Assembly (NCBI GenBank): GCA_038893495.1
Contig: JAWARJ010000001.1
Span: 1,911,824 to 1,975,823, forward strand
Length of the DNA: 64,000 nucleotides
DNA from: Thermoproteus sp.
GTDB lineage: Archaea > Thermoproteota > Thermoprotei > Thermoproteales > Thermoproteaceae
Direction: 5' to 3'
The stretch's first letter is position 1; every line of letters starts with the position of its first letter. The notes beneath the pieces are model-generated. The model did not search any database and was not told where the DNA came from. It was given only the letters and a program-made list of their open reading frames with translations. Both the position numbers and the translations under genes were made by a program. Positions 16,185 to 27,400 of this stretch are shown here, piece after piece.

Positions 16185-17117
16185 TTAAAATTTTACAGGG
16201 ACATTATATCCAAGAGACTTTAGGAATTCAGCTACCTCTTCGAATTTAGGCGAGGAGCGCGCGCCGGGCCGCGTCACCTTTATAGAGGCAGCCGCGTTGG
16301 CGAAAAGTAGACGTTCATATAGCGAAAAGCCGGCGAGCCTTGCCGCTATATAGGCCGCGGCGAACGTGTCGCCAGCGCCCGTCGTGTCCACCGGCTGGAG
16401 CCTAAAGGCGTCGACATATATGAACTCTCCGTCGCTGATGGCCATAGCCCCCTTGTCGCCTAGAGTCACTATGATCTCCCTAGCCGAGATGTTCTTGGCT
16501 ATGACGTCTAAAGCCGCTCTGTGGTCTGTAGAGCTCGCCAAAAGTTTGGCCTCCGCCTGGTTCATAAAGACCACATCGACGCCGGATAGGGCCTTAGAGG
16601 CCACCTCCAGCCCCTTCCTGGCCAGCGCGGTGCCGCCGTCTATCGATACGCTTCTGCCCAGTCTCTTCGCGACCTCTTTTGCCTTTAGTATCAACTCCAC
16701 GCGGCCGCTGGCCACGTGGACGTGGTCGACGCCGCCCAGAGCGGCCTCGTTTATATCGTCAGGCGAGAGGCCCATATTGGCGCCCCTGTAGGCTATCATG
16801 CGTTTAGCCCCGTCGGGCTGGACTAAAACCACTACGACGCCCGATCTGACCCCCTTTATCCTCTTCACGAAGCCCACATCTACTCCCTCTCCGGCGAGGT
16901 CCTTCAAGATCATATCGCCCAACACGTCGTCGCCGACAGAGCCTATAAACCTAGCCCTATGCCCCATTCTGGTTATGGCCACTGCGAAGTTGGCGGCGGA
17001 GCCGCCCCCGCCGGTGTATATGTCGACTGCCTCTACGGATTGATCTAAGCCGGGCAGTTCCGGCGTCTTTATGTATATATCGTAATTCAGATTGCCTATC
17101 GAGGCCACTAGAGCCAC
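16185..17117 (-). CDS. PfkB-family carbohydrate/nucleoside kinase
   Basis: A 310-residue ribokinase-fold kinase. The N-terminal G-G-G-G-S-A-A-N-F-A segment (36-45), the N-Q-A-E motif (about 186-189) and the C-terminal signature D-T-T-G-A-G-D-T-F (244-252, catalytic Asp 250) are all present. The substrate could be ribose, a nucleoside, or a keto-deoxy sugar; the sequence does not decide. It sits upstream of the cysteine-rich gene (21-nt gap) on the same strand. Confidence 0.85.
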   Translation of the reverse strand: MALVASIGNLNYDIYIKTPELPGLDQSVEAVDIYTGGGGSAANFAVAITRMGHRARFIGSVGDDVLGDMILKDLAGEGVDVGFVKRIKGVRSGVVVVLVQPDGAKRMIAYRGANMGLSPDDINEAALGGVDHVHVASGRVELILKAKEVAKRLGRSVSIDGGTALARKGLEVASKALSGVDVVFMNQAEAKLLASSTDHRAALDVIAKNISAREIIVTLGDKGAMAISDGEFIYVDAFRLQPVDTTGAGDTFAAAYIAARLAGFSLYERLLFANAAASIKVTRPGARSSPKFEEVAEFLKSLGYNVPVKF

Positions 17118-17148
17118 AAGTGTATTTAACCACCATATATATTGTTAT

Positions 17149-17646
17149 GTGGTGGAGGACCTCCTACAGTTGAGGAAGACAATCGAGGAGAGGATAGCCC
17201 AGCTGGAGAGGGAGTTGGAGCTCTACAAAAGGCTCCTGGCCGTATTGGACGAGGCAATAGGCAAGAAATCCTTCACGACCGCCGCCGAGGAGAAGGAGAG
17301 GCGCGCCAAAAAGCCTCTGGAGGTACAAGCCTTGAAGTCCAAAGAGGGGGAGGAGCTGGGCACCGCCGAGATATATGAAGACGAAATAGTGTTGAGGCCG
17401 AAGGCGCCCGTCAAGCTGGAGGGCGTATTGAGGCGTTTCTTCCTCGAAAAGCTGTTGGAGAGGTATAAAGAGGAGGACGAGGAGGCCGTCAGGCGGGGCG
17501 AGAGGCGGGCGGCGCTCGAATATCAGGTAGAGGAGGAGGGAGACGCCGTAAGGGCCATAATTGTGAGGAACTACGGCGACGAGAATAGACGTAGGGAAAT
17601 AATAAGGGCGTTCCGGTGGACTCTCGAAAGGGCCCTTAAGGCGTAG
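17149..17646 (+). CDS. Conserved-looking hypothetical protein with N-terminal coiled coil
   Basis: Predicted 165-residue protein. Residues 1-45 form a leucine-heptad coiled coil rich in Glu and Lys; a charged linker follows, and residues about 75-165 look like a small alpha/beta domain containing [11 protein letters not shown] and a C-terminal helix. I chose the GTG at 17149 because a TATA-like box lies about 22-25 nt upstream; an upstream in-frame ATG (17092) would run across that promoter. The 3' end overlaps the DNA ligase gene by 11 nt. Unrecognised. Confidence 0.65.
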   Translation: MVEDLLQLRKTIEERIAQLERELELYKRLLAVLDEAIGKKSFTTAAEEKERRAKKPLEVQALKSKEGEELGTAEIYEDEIVLRPKAPVKLEGVLRRFFLEKLLERYKEEDEEAVRRGERRAALEYQVEEEGDAVRAIIVRNYGDENRRREIIRAFRWTLERALKA

Positions 17647-19420
17647 CCTCCGGGCTCTGCTCCACTTTGACCTTCTTCTGGTTCTTATAGATCTCTAGGA
17701 GTTCGTCCACGGTGGTGGCCTCCTCGGGGCTCTTGTCGGTCCTATAGCGCCCCGTAAATCTGGGGAACCTAATGGCCAGCCCTACGTCCGGTCTCACGGC
17801 GCCTAGACAACAGGTGTGAAGGGGAGAGAGCGTTATCTCGGCCCCAATTATCTCCAAGACGACTCCCGGCGTGAACCAGACGTCCGGCTCCATCCGCGAG
17901 GATACCCTCGGATGTCTGTGGTCTATCTTGTAGGGCTCCAACATTTGGTACATCTTTTTGAGGTCGGCGTCGGTGAAGCCACTGCCGACTTTACATACCG
18001 TATAGAACATATCGGTCTTGGGGTCGTAGGCAGCGGTGAGGAAGGCCCCGTAGAGGCCGGCCCTCTTGCCCCTCCCGTAGAATGCGCCTACGACCACTAG
18101 GTCCACGGTGTCGCTCATCTCGCTCCTATAGTCCCTCTTGTATTTTATCCAGTTCCAGCCGCGGGCCCCCATCTCGTAGACTGACGTGGGGCTCTTACAG
18201 ACCAGGCCCTCCATGCCCATAGATATCGCCTCGTGGAAGAAGAGGTCCACCTTCTCTTCGTCGTCAAAGAGGGCCCATTTAGCTATAAGTACGTCTTCGC
18301 TCTCCTTGACGACTTCGGAGAGCCTCAGCCGCCTATATATCAACGGCTTGTCCGTGAGGTCCTCCCCGTCTAGATACAACAAGTCGAAGAGGTTGAGCTT
18401 AGCCGGGTACTCCCTGACGGCCTCCTCCACCTCGTGTTTACGCTTCCTATGCATCAACTCCTGGAAGGGCAACAGGTCGCCGGTGTCGGGGTCCACCGCC
18501 ACTATTTCGCCCTCAAGCACGGTCTCCTTGGCCGAGACCGCCTTTCTAACGGCCTCGACTACGTCGGGATAGGCGTGGGTTATGTTCTCGAGCCTCCTGC
18601 TGTATATAAACACATCCCTCCCAGATATGTGGATCTGCGCCCTCTCCCCATCGTATTTATATTCACATATAGCGGCGCCTCCCAGCTTGGTCAATATCTC
18701 GTGGGACGAGCTGAGCCTCTGGGCCAACATGGGCATCACCGGGACCCCCGGCGTTATTTTCACTTCGGCCAGGCCGGCCGCCCCCCTCTCGGCCACAAGT
18801 CTGGCCAAATAGCCCAAGTCGGGCCTTACGTTGTAGGCCCTCTCCAGAGCCTCCTCCGGGACCCCAAAGGCCTCGGCCAGCGCATCTATGACGGTCATAT
18901 CGGCGACGCCCAGCCTGAGCCGCCCCACCACGAAGCGAGCTATGTATTTGGCCTCGTCGGGCGACGCTTGGGAGAAGAGAGAGGACAACAACGATATCTT
19001 CAAGTCCTGCGAGCCCTCCCCGGAGGCCTTGGCGACTTTAAACAAATAGTCGTATACCTGACCCACCGAGAGGCCGCCCTTCTTGGCGCCCGCAAAGGCC
19101 AGGAGGGTCTGCGCCTGCCGTTTAGAGAGCGCCCTCCTCGCCACCTCCCCCATATCTCCAGTCCTCTTATAGAGCTCCTCCAGTTCCTCCACCTTGGCGC
19201 CGGAGGCCCTTGCGAGCGCTCTTAGGCAGAGCTTCTCGCCAACTCCGAGCTCTACGCCCTCCCAAGGCGGCCTTATGTCGCCCAGGATTATGTATATCGC
19301 CTTGTCTATCTCGTCGGGGCCTAACTTCTTGAAGAGCCCCACCAACAGCTTCACCATGACGGTCCTCTGGGTCGTCGACTCTATCGACGCGAGGGCCCTC
19401 GCGAGCTCTACAAACTCCAC
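17636..19420 (-). CDS. lig: ATP-dependent DNA ligase
   Basis: A 594-residue replicative ligase of the archaeal/eukaryotic ligase I type, sealing nicks at Okazaki fragments. It has the N-terminal DNA-binding domain (1 to about 220), the adenylation domain with the nucleophile motif E-Y-K-Y-D-G-E-R (lysine 255), L-E-G-E-I (motif III), E-G-L-V-C-K-S (motif IV) and the C-terminal OB domain with a I-R-F-P-R segment. Length is normal. It follows the CYTH gene by 17 nt and is probably in one transcription unit with the genes down to 21360. Confidence 0.95.
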   Translation of the reverse strand: MEFVELARALASIESTTQRTVMVKLLVGLFKKLGPDEIDKAIYIILGDIRPPWEGVELGVGEKLCLRALARASGAKVEELEELYKRTGDMGEVARRALSKRQAQTLLAFAGAKKGGLSVGQVYDYLFKVAKASGEGSQDLKISLLSSLFSQASPDEAKYIARFVVGRLRLGVADMTVIDALAEAFGVPEEALERAYNVRPDLGYLARLVAERGAAGLAEVKITPGVPVMPMLAQRLSSSHEILTKLGGAAICEYKYDGERAQIHISGRDVFIYSRRLENITHAYPDVVEAVRKAVSAKETVLEGEIVAVDPDTGDLLPFQELMHRKRKHEVEEAVREYPAKLNLFDLLYLDGEDLTDKPLIYRRLRLSEVVKESEDVLIAKWALFDDEEKVDLFFHEAISMGMEGLVCKSPTSVYEMGARGWNWIKYKRDYRSEMSDTVDLVVVGAFYGRGKRAGLYGAFLTAAYDPKTDMFYTVCKVGSGFTDADLKKMYQMLEPYKIDHRHPRVSSRMEPDVWFTPGVVLEIIGAEITLSPLHTCCLGAVRPDVGLAIRFPRFTGRYRTDKSPEEATTVDELLEIYKNQKKVKVEQSPEATP

Positions 19421-19437
19421 GTATCTAACCGGCCAGC

Positions 19438-19959
19438 TTAAAAATATCGTTGTAGGTAGAGTTCCAGATATGTGGCGTCTACCCTCTCCTTGAGGCCTAA
19501 CCTCTCGGCGAGCGCCCTTATCTCCGCCTCGGCCGCCTTGACGGAGACCTCAGACGAGGCGAGCGCCTCCACCTCTACAAACTGCCCAAGCCCCTCCACG
19601 TCGTCGAGAGAGATAGTCAAAGGCCCATATGTGTAGTACTCCCTCTTTTTCTTTATCGCGGCGACCCTCTTAAAGCCCAGAGCCTCCAGTATTCGCTCCA
19701 CGTCGCCCTCAGCGGTGGCAGTCAGCTCGAGGCGGGTCTTGGCGCTTGAGGCAAGCCGAGGCCCCTTATAGGAGACCTCAGCAGAGCCCCCAGAAAGCCT
19801 AACACGCAACGCCTCGTCCGTCTTGGCGAAGTCGCGACAGGGATGTTGATAATAGATGTCGACCTCTTCCTTTTTCTCCAGAAGGGAGGCCCCCAGCCGT
19901 AAAAGCTCCTCTCTGACCTTGTCTATATCGGCGCGAAATTTGAGCTCAACTTCCAACAT
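19438..19959 (-). CDS. CYTH-domain protein (class IV adenylate cyclase/thiamine-triphosphatase-like)
   Basis: Predicted 173-residue triphosphate-tunnel enzyme. The signature E-V-E-L-K-F (Glu3, Glu5, Lys7) at the extreme N-terminus, D-I-Y-Y-Q-H-P, and A-L-R-V-R are the hallmark residues of the CYTH tunnel; later [10 protein letters not shown] also fits. Activity may be adenylate cyclase or inorganic/thiamine triphosphatase; sequence alone does not decide. I start at the ATG (19959) directly before the E-x-E-x-K motif; it overlaps the upstream gene's stop by 14 nt. Confidence 0.82.
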   Translation of the reverse strand: MLEVELKFRADIDKVREELLRLGASLLEKKEEVDIYYQHPCRDFAKTDEALRVRLSGGSAEVSYKGPRLASSAKTRLELTATAEGDVERILEALGFKRVAAIKKKREYYTYGPLTISLDDVEGLGQFVEVEALASSEVSVKAAEAEIRALAERLGLKERVDATYLELYLQRYF

Positions 19960-20746
19960 TCTTACAGGGCGGCCTCGCGGGATTCGACACCTCCAAGCCG
20001 AAGAGGTAGCACCGCGATGTGACCTCGCCGAAGTAGGCACATTCACGGCAGTCGTCAGGACGGCCCGGCACAATGCGGACAACAGCCTTAACGGGAGGCC
20101 GCGGAGGCGCAGGAGGCACTTGCGGAGGCGGCGGGGCGGCGGGTGGAGGGGCGGGCGGCTGTGGGGCGATAGGTTGCGGCTGGACTATGGGCGGCGGAGG
20201 AGGCGGCTGTGGGGCCGGCGGAGGCTGTTGGGCTGGTTGCTGTAAGGTATCGGCCAGCGGTTTGACCTCAGATGTGGGCTGAGTGGGAGTGGGCGGCAAT
20301 AGGGGCGGCGGAGGAGGAGCTGGGGCGGGCGCGGCCGCGGGCGGGGGAGCGGGCGGAGGCGTGGGGGCAGGCGGCGTTTGTGCGGCCGGGGCGCCTATTT
20401 GTATTCCAAACTCCTCGCTGGCTCTCCGATATACCGCCTCAAGCGCCCTGGGCACGTCCTCCACCCCCTCTAGGACCTTCTGGCCGTCTATCACCACCGC
20501 CGGGAAGGCAGTGACGTTATACCTTTTGAGTATAGAGACGAGAGAGCGGAAGTGGGGCGGTATCCTCTCCACGGGCTGGTCTATCAGCTTTACCACCTGC
20601 TCCGCCGCGTCCTGCCTAATTTTGACCGTGGCGAGCCTCACCTTATCCCTCCTCTCCACTTTAGACCTTATCTCCTCTATAGCCTTCTTGAGGGACTCCT
20701 CAAGCTCCTGGCTCTTCCCCGAGATTACGAACAGCTCTACGTACAC
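19946..20746 (-). CDS. Thioredoxin-like domain protein with long proline-rich linker and C-terminal cysteine motif
   Basis: A 266-residue protein in three parts. Residues 1 to about 115 resemble a thioredoxin/glutaredoxin-like fold (Y-V-E-L-F-V-I-S-G-K at the start, cis-Pro type F-P-A-V-V-I-D-G near 84) but with no C-x-x-C active site. Residues about 118-230 are a Pro/Ala/Gln-rich linker with many polyproline runs. Residues about 232-266 carry D-C-R-E-C-A-Y-F-G and two more cysteines, likely a metal site. Function is unknown; the linker would act as an extended tether. Confidence 0.7.
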   Translation of the reverse strand: MYVELFVISGKSQELEESLKKAIEEIRSKVERRDKVRLATVKIRQDAAEQVVKLIDQPVERIPPHFRSLVSILKRYNVTAFPAVVIDGQKVLEGVEDVPRALEAVYRRASEEFGIQIGAPAAQTPPAPTPPPAPPPAAAPAPAPPPPPLLPPTPTQPTSEVKPLADTLQQPAQQPPPAPQPPPPPPIVQPQPIAPQPPAPPPAAPPPPQVPPAPPRPPVKAVVRIVPGRPDDCRECAYFGEVTSRCYLFGLEVSNPARPPCKNVGS

Positions 20747-20754
20747 GTTTTCAA

Positions 20755-21360
20755 CTATGCCCCTCTATTTAAGCCTAGCGTTTGCGTGATTATACGCGAA
20801 CGCCAGAGCTCCCTCTCTATCACCTGCCCCTCGGGTCTAAGCTCGTAGAATATCTGTGTGTTGAAGACATATAGCCTCTCGGGGATCCCCACGCTACTCG
20901 TGACGTATCTGACGAGGGCATCGCCGAGGAGGCGCCTCTCCAACATGGTCTGGGGGAGCACCACGAAGTTGGGAGGGACGTATACGCCCTCGACGCCCCA
21001 TTTGAGGCCCTTTAGGGAGTCCAGAGAGGCCTCCCTCAAGCCGTTGACGAGGGTGGCCTCGATTAAAGAGCGGCGGAGTTCCATCTCCGAGAAACGAGGT
21101 ATCTGGAGGACGAGCTTCCCCGCTATTTTGGCCGAGTCGTGGGCGAGGTCCTTGACCGGCTGGACCACGCCGAGCGAGCCGCGGACCTCCCGCCTCTCCC
21201 ACCCGTTAGACCTAACGATGAACTCAACAGTGATGAAGACACCCAACTTGTAGTTAGAGAGGACCTCGTCGGAGGTCTTGAGGGGGACGCCCTTAATCTT
21301 CCTCTGCATGGAGGAACGGATGTGCGAAATAAGCCTGGCACCTTCCTCTAGAGAAAGCAT
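20755..21360 (-). CDS. AMMECR1-domain protein
   Basis: A 201-residue protein with the AMMECR1 fold pattern: G-V-F-I-T-V-E, then [10 protein letters not shown] in place of the usual R-G-C-I-G block, A-H-D-S-A near the middle, and a G-V-E-G-V-Y-V segment before the last third. The conserved cysteine of the R-G-C motif is replaced by Ser. Biochemical function is unsettled across the family; partners often include MEMO-like proteins, whose gene lies at 38293. It is 40 nt downstream of the giant surface-protein gene. Confidence 0.75.
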   Translation of the reverse strand: MLSLEEGARLISHIRSSMQRKIKGVPLKTSDEVLSNYKLGVFITVEFIVRSNGWERREVRGSLGVVQPVKDLAHDSAKIAGKLVLQIPRFSEMELRRSLIEATLVNGLREASLDSLKGLKWGVEGVYVPPNFVVLPQTMLERRLLGDALVRYVTSSVGIPERLYVFNTQIFYELRPEGQVIERELWRSRIITQTLGLNRGA

Positions 21361-21400
21361 AAAAGAAAAAGGAGGTGGTTTTAAAAAGGTCTTGGGGGTA

Positions 21401-24400
21401 TTACTTGGGCGGCGCCAATATCTGCATTAAGCGCCTCCTCCTCCAGTTGCTGTACTCCATCAGCAGTATCGCCACGATTATCACTATCACTATGATCAGC
21501 ACTATCCACAACACCAGCTCGGGCAACGGTATCCTCACGCCGCCTATGGTGATACCTGCGGTGCCGGGCACCGTCACCTTAACGGCGACAGTCTGGCCGG
21601 CGGGCGGAGTTATGGTGGCGGAACCCACGTGGTTCTGCTGGGCCGTCACCTTAATGGTGTACTGCTGTCCGGCGAGTACCTCAACGCTGACGGGGGCAGA
21701 CGAGAAGCTCTTGTACAGCGTGCCGTTGGCGTAGAGGACGTCCACCTGCGACACCAAGTTGTTTATGGGATAGCCGTTGTCGTCGACGGCAGATATCTGC
21801 AATATGGCGGTGGGCACGGTTATGGTCTTAACGACGGTCTGCCCGACGGTAGGCACGAAGAAGCCAGTGCTGTTTGTGCCAAATGGCGTGTTAGCAACCA
21901 CGTTGTACTGTAGGGCCGTGCCGTTGGGGTACTGAGCCAACACCTCAGCGCTGACGGTGCCGGTGCCGGAGGCCACCACAGCGCCATTGGGGCCGATTAT
22001 CTGTATGGGCCACTGGCCGGTGGTGCCGTAGGCTTTGTCTACCACGGAGGCCGATATCTTGGCGGTGGGTATAGTTATCTGCACCGGCTTAGTCTGGCCG
22101 GGCTGAACGGATACAGTCTGGCTCCAAGTGTAGCCAAAGGCTTGCGCGGAGACAGTGTAGTTGTAATAGTGACGGGTACCGTTGGCGGAATAGTAGGCTA
22201 GCACCTCAGCCGTGACGGAGCCAGTGCCGGTAGCGACATTGGCTATCTGTATCGGCGAACTCGTGAGGGCGGTGCCGAAGGCGTCAACGACGGAAGCAGA
22301 TATCACGGCGGAAGGCACGCTAACCACGAATGAGGTAGTAGTCAGAGTAACATTAAATGAAGTGGTGTTAGTATAGGTGGCTCCGCTGGGCTGCTTGACG
22401 GTAGTGGGCACAGTGACGGTGTAGGAGGTACCCACGTACTTGCTCAACGGCAGGTAGGCGGTGACCTCGCCATTGCCAGTGACGACGGTCTGGCCGTTGA
22501 TAGATATCATGACAGGCCAATCGGTTCTAATTTTGCCGAAGCCGTCCACGGCCTGAACAGTGACCTGGCGCAACAACTGTAGTGACACTAAGTCAAGAGA
22601 GGTGGGCAGAGTCGTGGTGGTGAAGCTAACCTTAAACGGCGTGGCCAGCCTGACGGGCACACCGTTGACATAGACTGTGTCAACCTCCATGGTCAACGGG
22701 TAGCTGACGCTGGTGGGTATGGGCTGGGACGGCACTATGTAGCTGGTGCCGGAGACCGTGACGGTCTTAAACGGTATAGCCACAGTGCCCTGCGGTGTGA
22801 CGTTTAGGTAGAAGGTGCCGGAGGCGCCTACGCCTGACTGCGCTATGGGCAACTGTTGCATGAACGTGACGGTCGAAGTTATGGAGTAGCCGCTACTGGG
22901 CACGGTGGCGCCACGCTGTATTGAGAAGGTGCCGGTGGCAACGGGCACCCATATCTGGGCGTCGGCGGGAGCTGCGGCGGTGCTAGTGGAGTACGGATAT
23001 AGTATCTGGTAGTCGAAGTTAGTGGACGGTAACTGCGACAGGAAGCCAGCCGGATAGCTGGATATTAGTCTGTCGTATACAGTCACGGCGCCAGTGGAGC
23101 CGGTGGTGCCGTTGAAGTAGAACATGGCGCCCTTAGTGCTGTCGTCATATACCTGTACCACCACGCCTGCTAGCGGCTGGCCGTTGGGGCCATAGACGGT
23201 CAACGTAGCCGGATAGACATAGGTTCTGATCTCTACGGTGGAGCTGGCATTGCCCAGCTGGTATATGTCGTTGCCTATATCCTGCTGGTATATCCATATG
23301 AGGTACGCCGGATCTTTAGTTATCACGCTCAGCGGATAGCCGTCGAACCAGCTGACGTAGACGACGCTCCTCTTGCCCATGGAGCTTATATCAGGCAGGT
23401 CGTAGAACAGCTGGCCTCTGTTGTTAGTGAATATTATAGCGTAGACGTTGTGGTTCTGGTCGAACAGCACTACGGTCTGGTTGGCCAGAGGCCTGGCGTT
23501 CCAGTCGAGTATGTACTTCAGCGGCAACTCGGGGAAGCTGAAGTAGTACTTGAAGTCGTAGTCGCTGGAGTTGACAGTCAAGGCACCCCAAGTGCCGGCA
23601 GTGTACTGAGCACCAGGCATCACAATGGAGCCATTGACCACAAGGATGAAGTCGGTGACATTAAGCTTGAGGCCATTCTCGAGGACTAAGCCGTTGAAGT
23701 AGAATTGCCAGCTCGGCGTCTCGGCGTGGCTTGCGTATAGCACGTTCTCGGTGTATGTGGCAGAGCTTAATGGCTGTAGGTTGAAGGTCTCTATCAACCA
23801 CGTGTAGTTGTTCAACATCTTCTGCATCTGGAGTGTGGCGTTGTTCAATTCGGCCTTGATGACAGACGACAGAGTCCTATTGGCCTGCTGATACACCACG
23901 GGCAGGAAGTGTTGTATCAAATCAACCACACCGCCGTAGTAGGCAGACAGCGAGTAGCTGTACGGCCGCGGGAACATGTCTAGGCTCCAAGTCCCGCTGG
24001 CATTGATGGCGTAGGAGAAGCCAAAGCCGTAGTCGCTCAAAGGCACGGTGACGTTGCTGTACATAGGCACGTAAACGCCGCCCTGCGCGGATATGGGTAT
24101 AGTGTAGCTGGAGCTACCAGGACACATCGTAACGTTGTATCCAGCAATTTGGATCGGGATCGGGAATGAGTGTATGACGACATTGGAGACTATTATCGGG
24201 AATGAGGCGTTGTTATAGACAGTCAAGTAGTCAAGCGCAGTGGTGGGCAGCTTCAGCGAGGTGACGCCAGCTTGATACAAGGCGGTGACGTTCCACACGG
24301 GCAGGCTGGTGTAGTTGTCTATGGCCAGAGTGCTGGTGCCGCCTATCGGGAAGCCTAACCCGGCGACCTTGCCGCTACCGTCGTAGAACTCGTCTAGGTT

Positions 24401-27400
24401 GGTCCTAGTCCATACAGGCACGGAGGATTTGCTCTGCGGCGTCGAGGCGGGGACGTAGTTCACCACTAGATACGTCTTGCCGAAGAAGTCGTAGCCGCGT
24501 ATGTTGGCGCCCTTAGCGTCGGTCAGAGGTCCTAGTACGTTGGGGGCGTTGGTGCACAGCGCCTCAGTGGAGCCAGCAGCAATTATCCATATCCTAGATA
24601 TGTAGGAGCCGGCGGCGGCAGTGCCAGTCGCCCACGCAGGCAGTAGCGCTACTTGGCCGGAGGGCACTATGTAGGTGATGGGCATGCCGAAGCCGCCCCA
24701 TACAGTCCACGGCTTGGAGGCGATGAAGTTCACCACGGTGAAGTTGGCGGGAGTGCCAGCGACGCCCAACGTGACGTTCTTATACACGGCATAGCCGTAG
24801 ACTCCGGCGTACAACGTGCCGTTAGGCGTTGTGTAGTATGAGGTGGTGGGCCCGCTGGTGTACACCACGGTCACATTGAACTTAACGTCCACCTTGGCGT
24901 AGCCGGGCACCTTAGCCACTTGTAGCGCGAGGTCGCGCAGGTCAATAGTGTAGGTTAGGAGGTTCTGCGGCAGGCTGGAATACTGCGACAGCGGGTAGAC
25001 GAAGGTCTGGCTGTAGCCGTTGCTGGAGTTGGTGACTGTCACGTAGATCGTGGCGTTAGTGCCGGCGCCCCACGGCAAGTATAGCACCAAGGTCCTGTTG
25101 TTCAGCAGGTCCTTGCCGTTGCCGCTGTATATAGGCAAGTGGAAGGTCGCAGTGTATACTCCGCTCGACGGGTTTGTGAAGTTGTTTATCTGTGTGAAGT
25201 TACCACCAGACAGCAAGCTCCAGAACAAGTTCCTCTCGAAGACGTCATATGTGCGTATTAAGGCGGCCGGGTACTGCAATAACAGCCACCTGTCGAAGCT
25301 GGCGAGGTACTCAGTGCCGTTTGCTACATTCACAGTCGACATGTACATGGGCAACGTGGCGTTGCGCGACACAAATAGGTCGGGCAGGTAAATTATGTCG
25401 GCACCAGCATTAGCCGTCTTGTACTCGCCGAAGTACGAATACCTGCCGGTTAGGTTGTAGAAGACCTTGGTGTTGTAGGGCGTAGGTAGAGTAATGTTGG
25501 AAGCGTTGGTCAGCAGATAGTTCAACGTGCCGTTGACGAAGCTGGCATTGAATGGAGCCAGCAAGCTCTTGACAAACTTGAGCGCGGTGAAGTTGTACCC
25601 ATTGAGACTGTGGTAGGCTATGCCGAAGTAAGCGTTGGCCAGCGTGAAGCCCACATAGGAGTTCACAGGTAGCCTCAAGTCCTTGGTATAGGCTGTGACG
25701 TTGACGGGGTAGACGTCGGCGCGTATGTCGACGGTGGGCTTGGTCAGAGTGACGTAGCCGTCGTAGACCTTATAGCCCATGTACCACACCTGCACGTGTA
25801 GCGTCATGTTGGGCAGGAACAGGCGGGCTATATCGTAAGTCCCGACAGTACTGGCCGTTAAGTTGCATATGGATGGCACCGCGTCCTTGGGCTGGAACGA
25901 CTGTAGCGTGAAGACGGCAGAGTAGAGGTTTGTCGAAGAGTTGGCGAGCCAGCCAGCCATGGCGGCATAGGCGAAGTTGGTAGTTACATAGGAGACATTG
26001 CCATAGGGCGTAGCGGTGCAACCAGCCTGCGCTTGGGCAGTGCTGAGGTACTGCTGGGCCAAATTGAGATACAACGACTGCATTCCGGTCATGCCCACAG
26101 CTCTGAAGTCAGTCAGCACTATGTAGTCTCTATCGGTGAAGTTCAGCCACCTCGAGGCGTATAGGTAGGGGCTGTTGTCGTCGGCCACCACTAGGGTCAC
26201 GTTGGCCAGTATGGGCTTAGCCGCGCCGGGGTAGGGGCCGGGCACTACGTACTGGCTGGACAGCAGGTACTTGCCGGTCTTGTCGAACACCCTGAAGACG
26301 GGGTTGAACACTTGCGCTTCGAAGGTCTGTGGGCCGGTACACCAGGTGGTGAGCGTCAACGTAGTCGAATTCGCCACGAGGCCGGCGTCTATGGGACCTC
26401 TAGTGCCCAACGTGTAGACGTAGTCGTTAGCGCTGAGGCCCAGCCATTGGGCATAGGCGCTGTAGGAGTTGTCATATAGGGTCTGGGCGGCGGTGAACGG
26501 CCACTCCATGTCGGTCATGGGGTCTATGGTGCGCACAATCATCTTGAAGGGCACGCCCAACGGCAACTCGTCGAAGTAGGCGAGACCGCTGGCGTTGCTT
26601 ATGGACTCGCCCATCCTAACGCCGACGTAGCCGGGCGCAAGGCTCGTGGGCACCAACACGAAGCCGACAAGCGGGAACTGCGGACCTAGATAGACCTCTT
26701 GCACCTGTTGCGGGCTGTCGTTCTCGGTCCAGATGGCGGCCATCACCTTGAAGGTAGCGGGCGCTATGGGCAGATACACCACAGGCTTGAAGTAGGGCGC
26801 GTTCTGTAGGGCGAAGGATATGGCCACAGGCGAGGTCGGTATGGCGGTGTTGCTGGTAGTGCCGTAGAGTCTATAGCCGAAGTAGTTCAGCGTCACGTAG
26901 GCCGTGGCGGTGGTGGCTACGGGCTTGCCCCACTGGTCCACCGCGACAGGCACCGTGACGGGCACCTCGGCTGCGACGGGTAGACTGGGCAGAGTGAAGT
27001 TGGCATTGCCGTAGATTACAGTCAAGCTGATTGTCCCGTTGACTACAGAGGGCACGTTGCCGCAGAAGTCTCTGAACAGGAAGTTAATAGTCTTGAGGTT
27101 GATGGCTATGTTTATGGCGTGTTCGAGGTTGTAGAAGCCCAGCTTCTCCGCTTGTAGCCCGTAGACGCCGGCCGTAGTGTTGTAATACACGGCCTGCACG
27201 GTATAGGCGTCGTCATAGACGGCGGGCCCGTACTGGGCCTTAAGGACATTGGCGACGTTGCTGGACGTCTCGACCATAGTGCCGTTGGCATATACTTGCG
27301 GGTATGTGGCTATGACGTTGGCGGTGCCCACCAGCACCGAGCCGGCGTATATCCTGAAGTTGTAAGTATATTGGGTCGTGCCGATAGACAATCCGTACTG

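Noticed and set aside
18434-19225. Long open frame (about 263 codons) on the plus strand opposite the DNA ligase gene
   Set aside because: It is antisense to a clear ligase; the composition is that of a shadow frame (many Pro, Arg, Gly, His) and no family features are visible.
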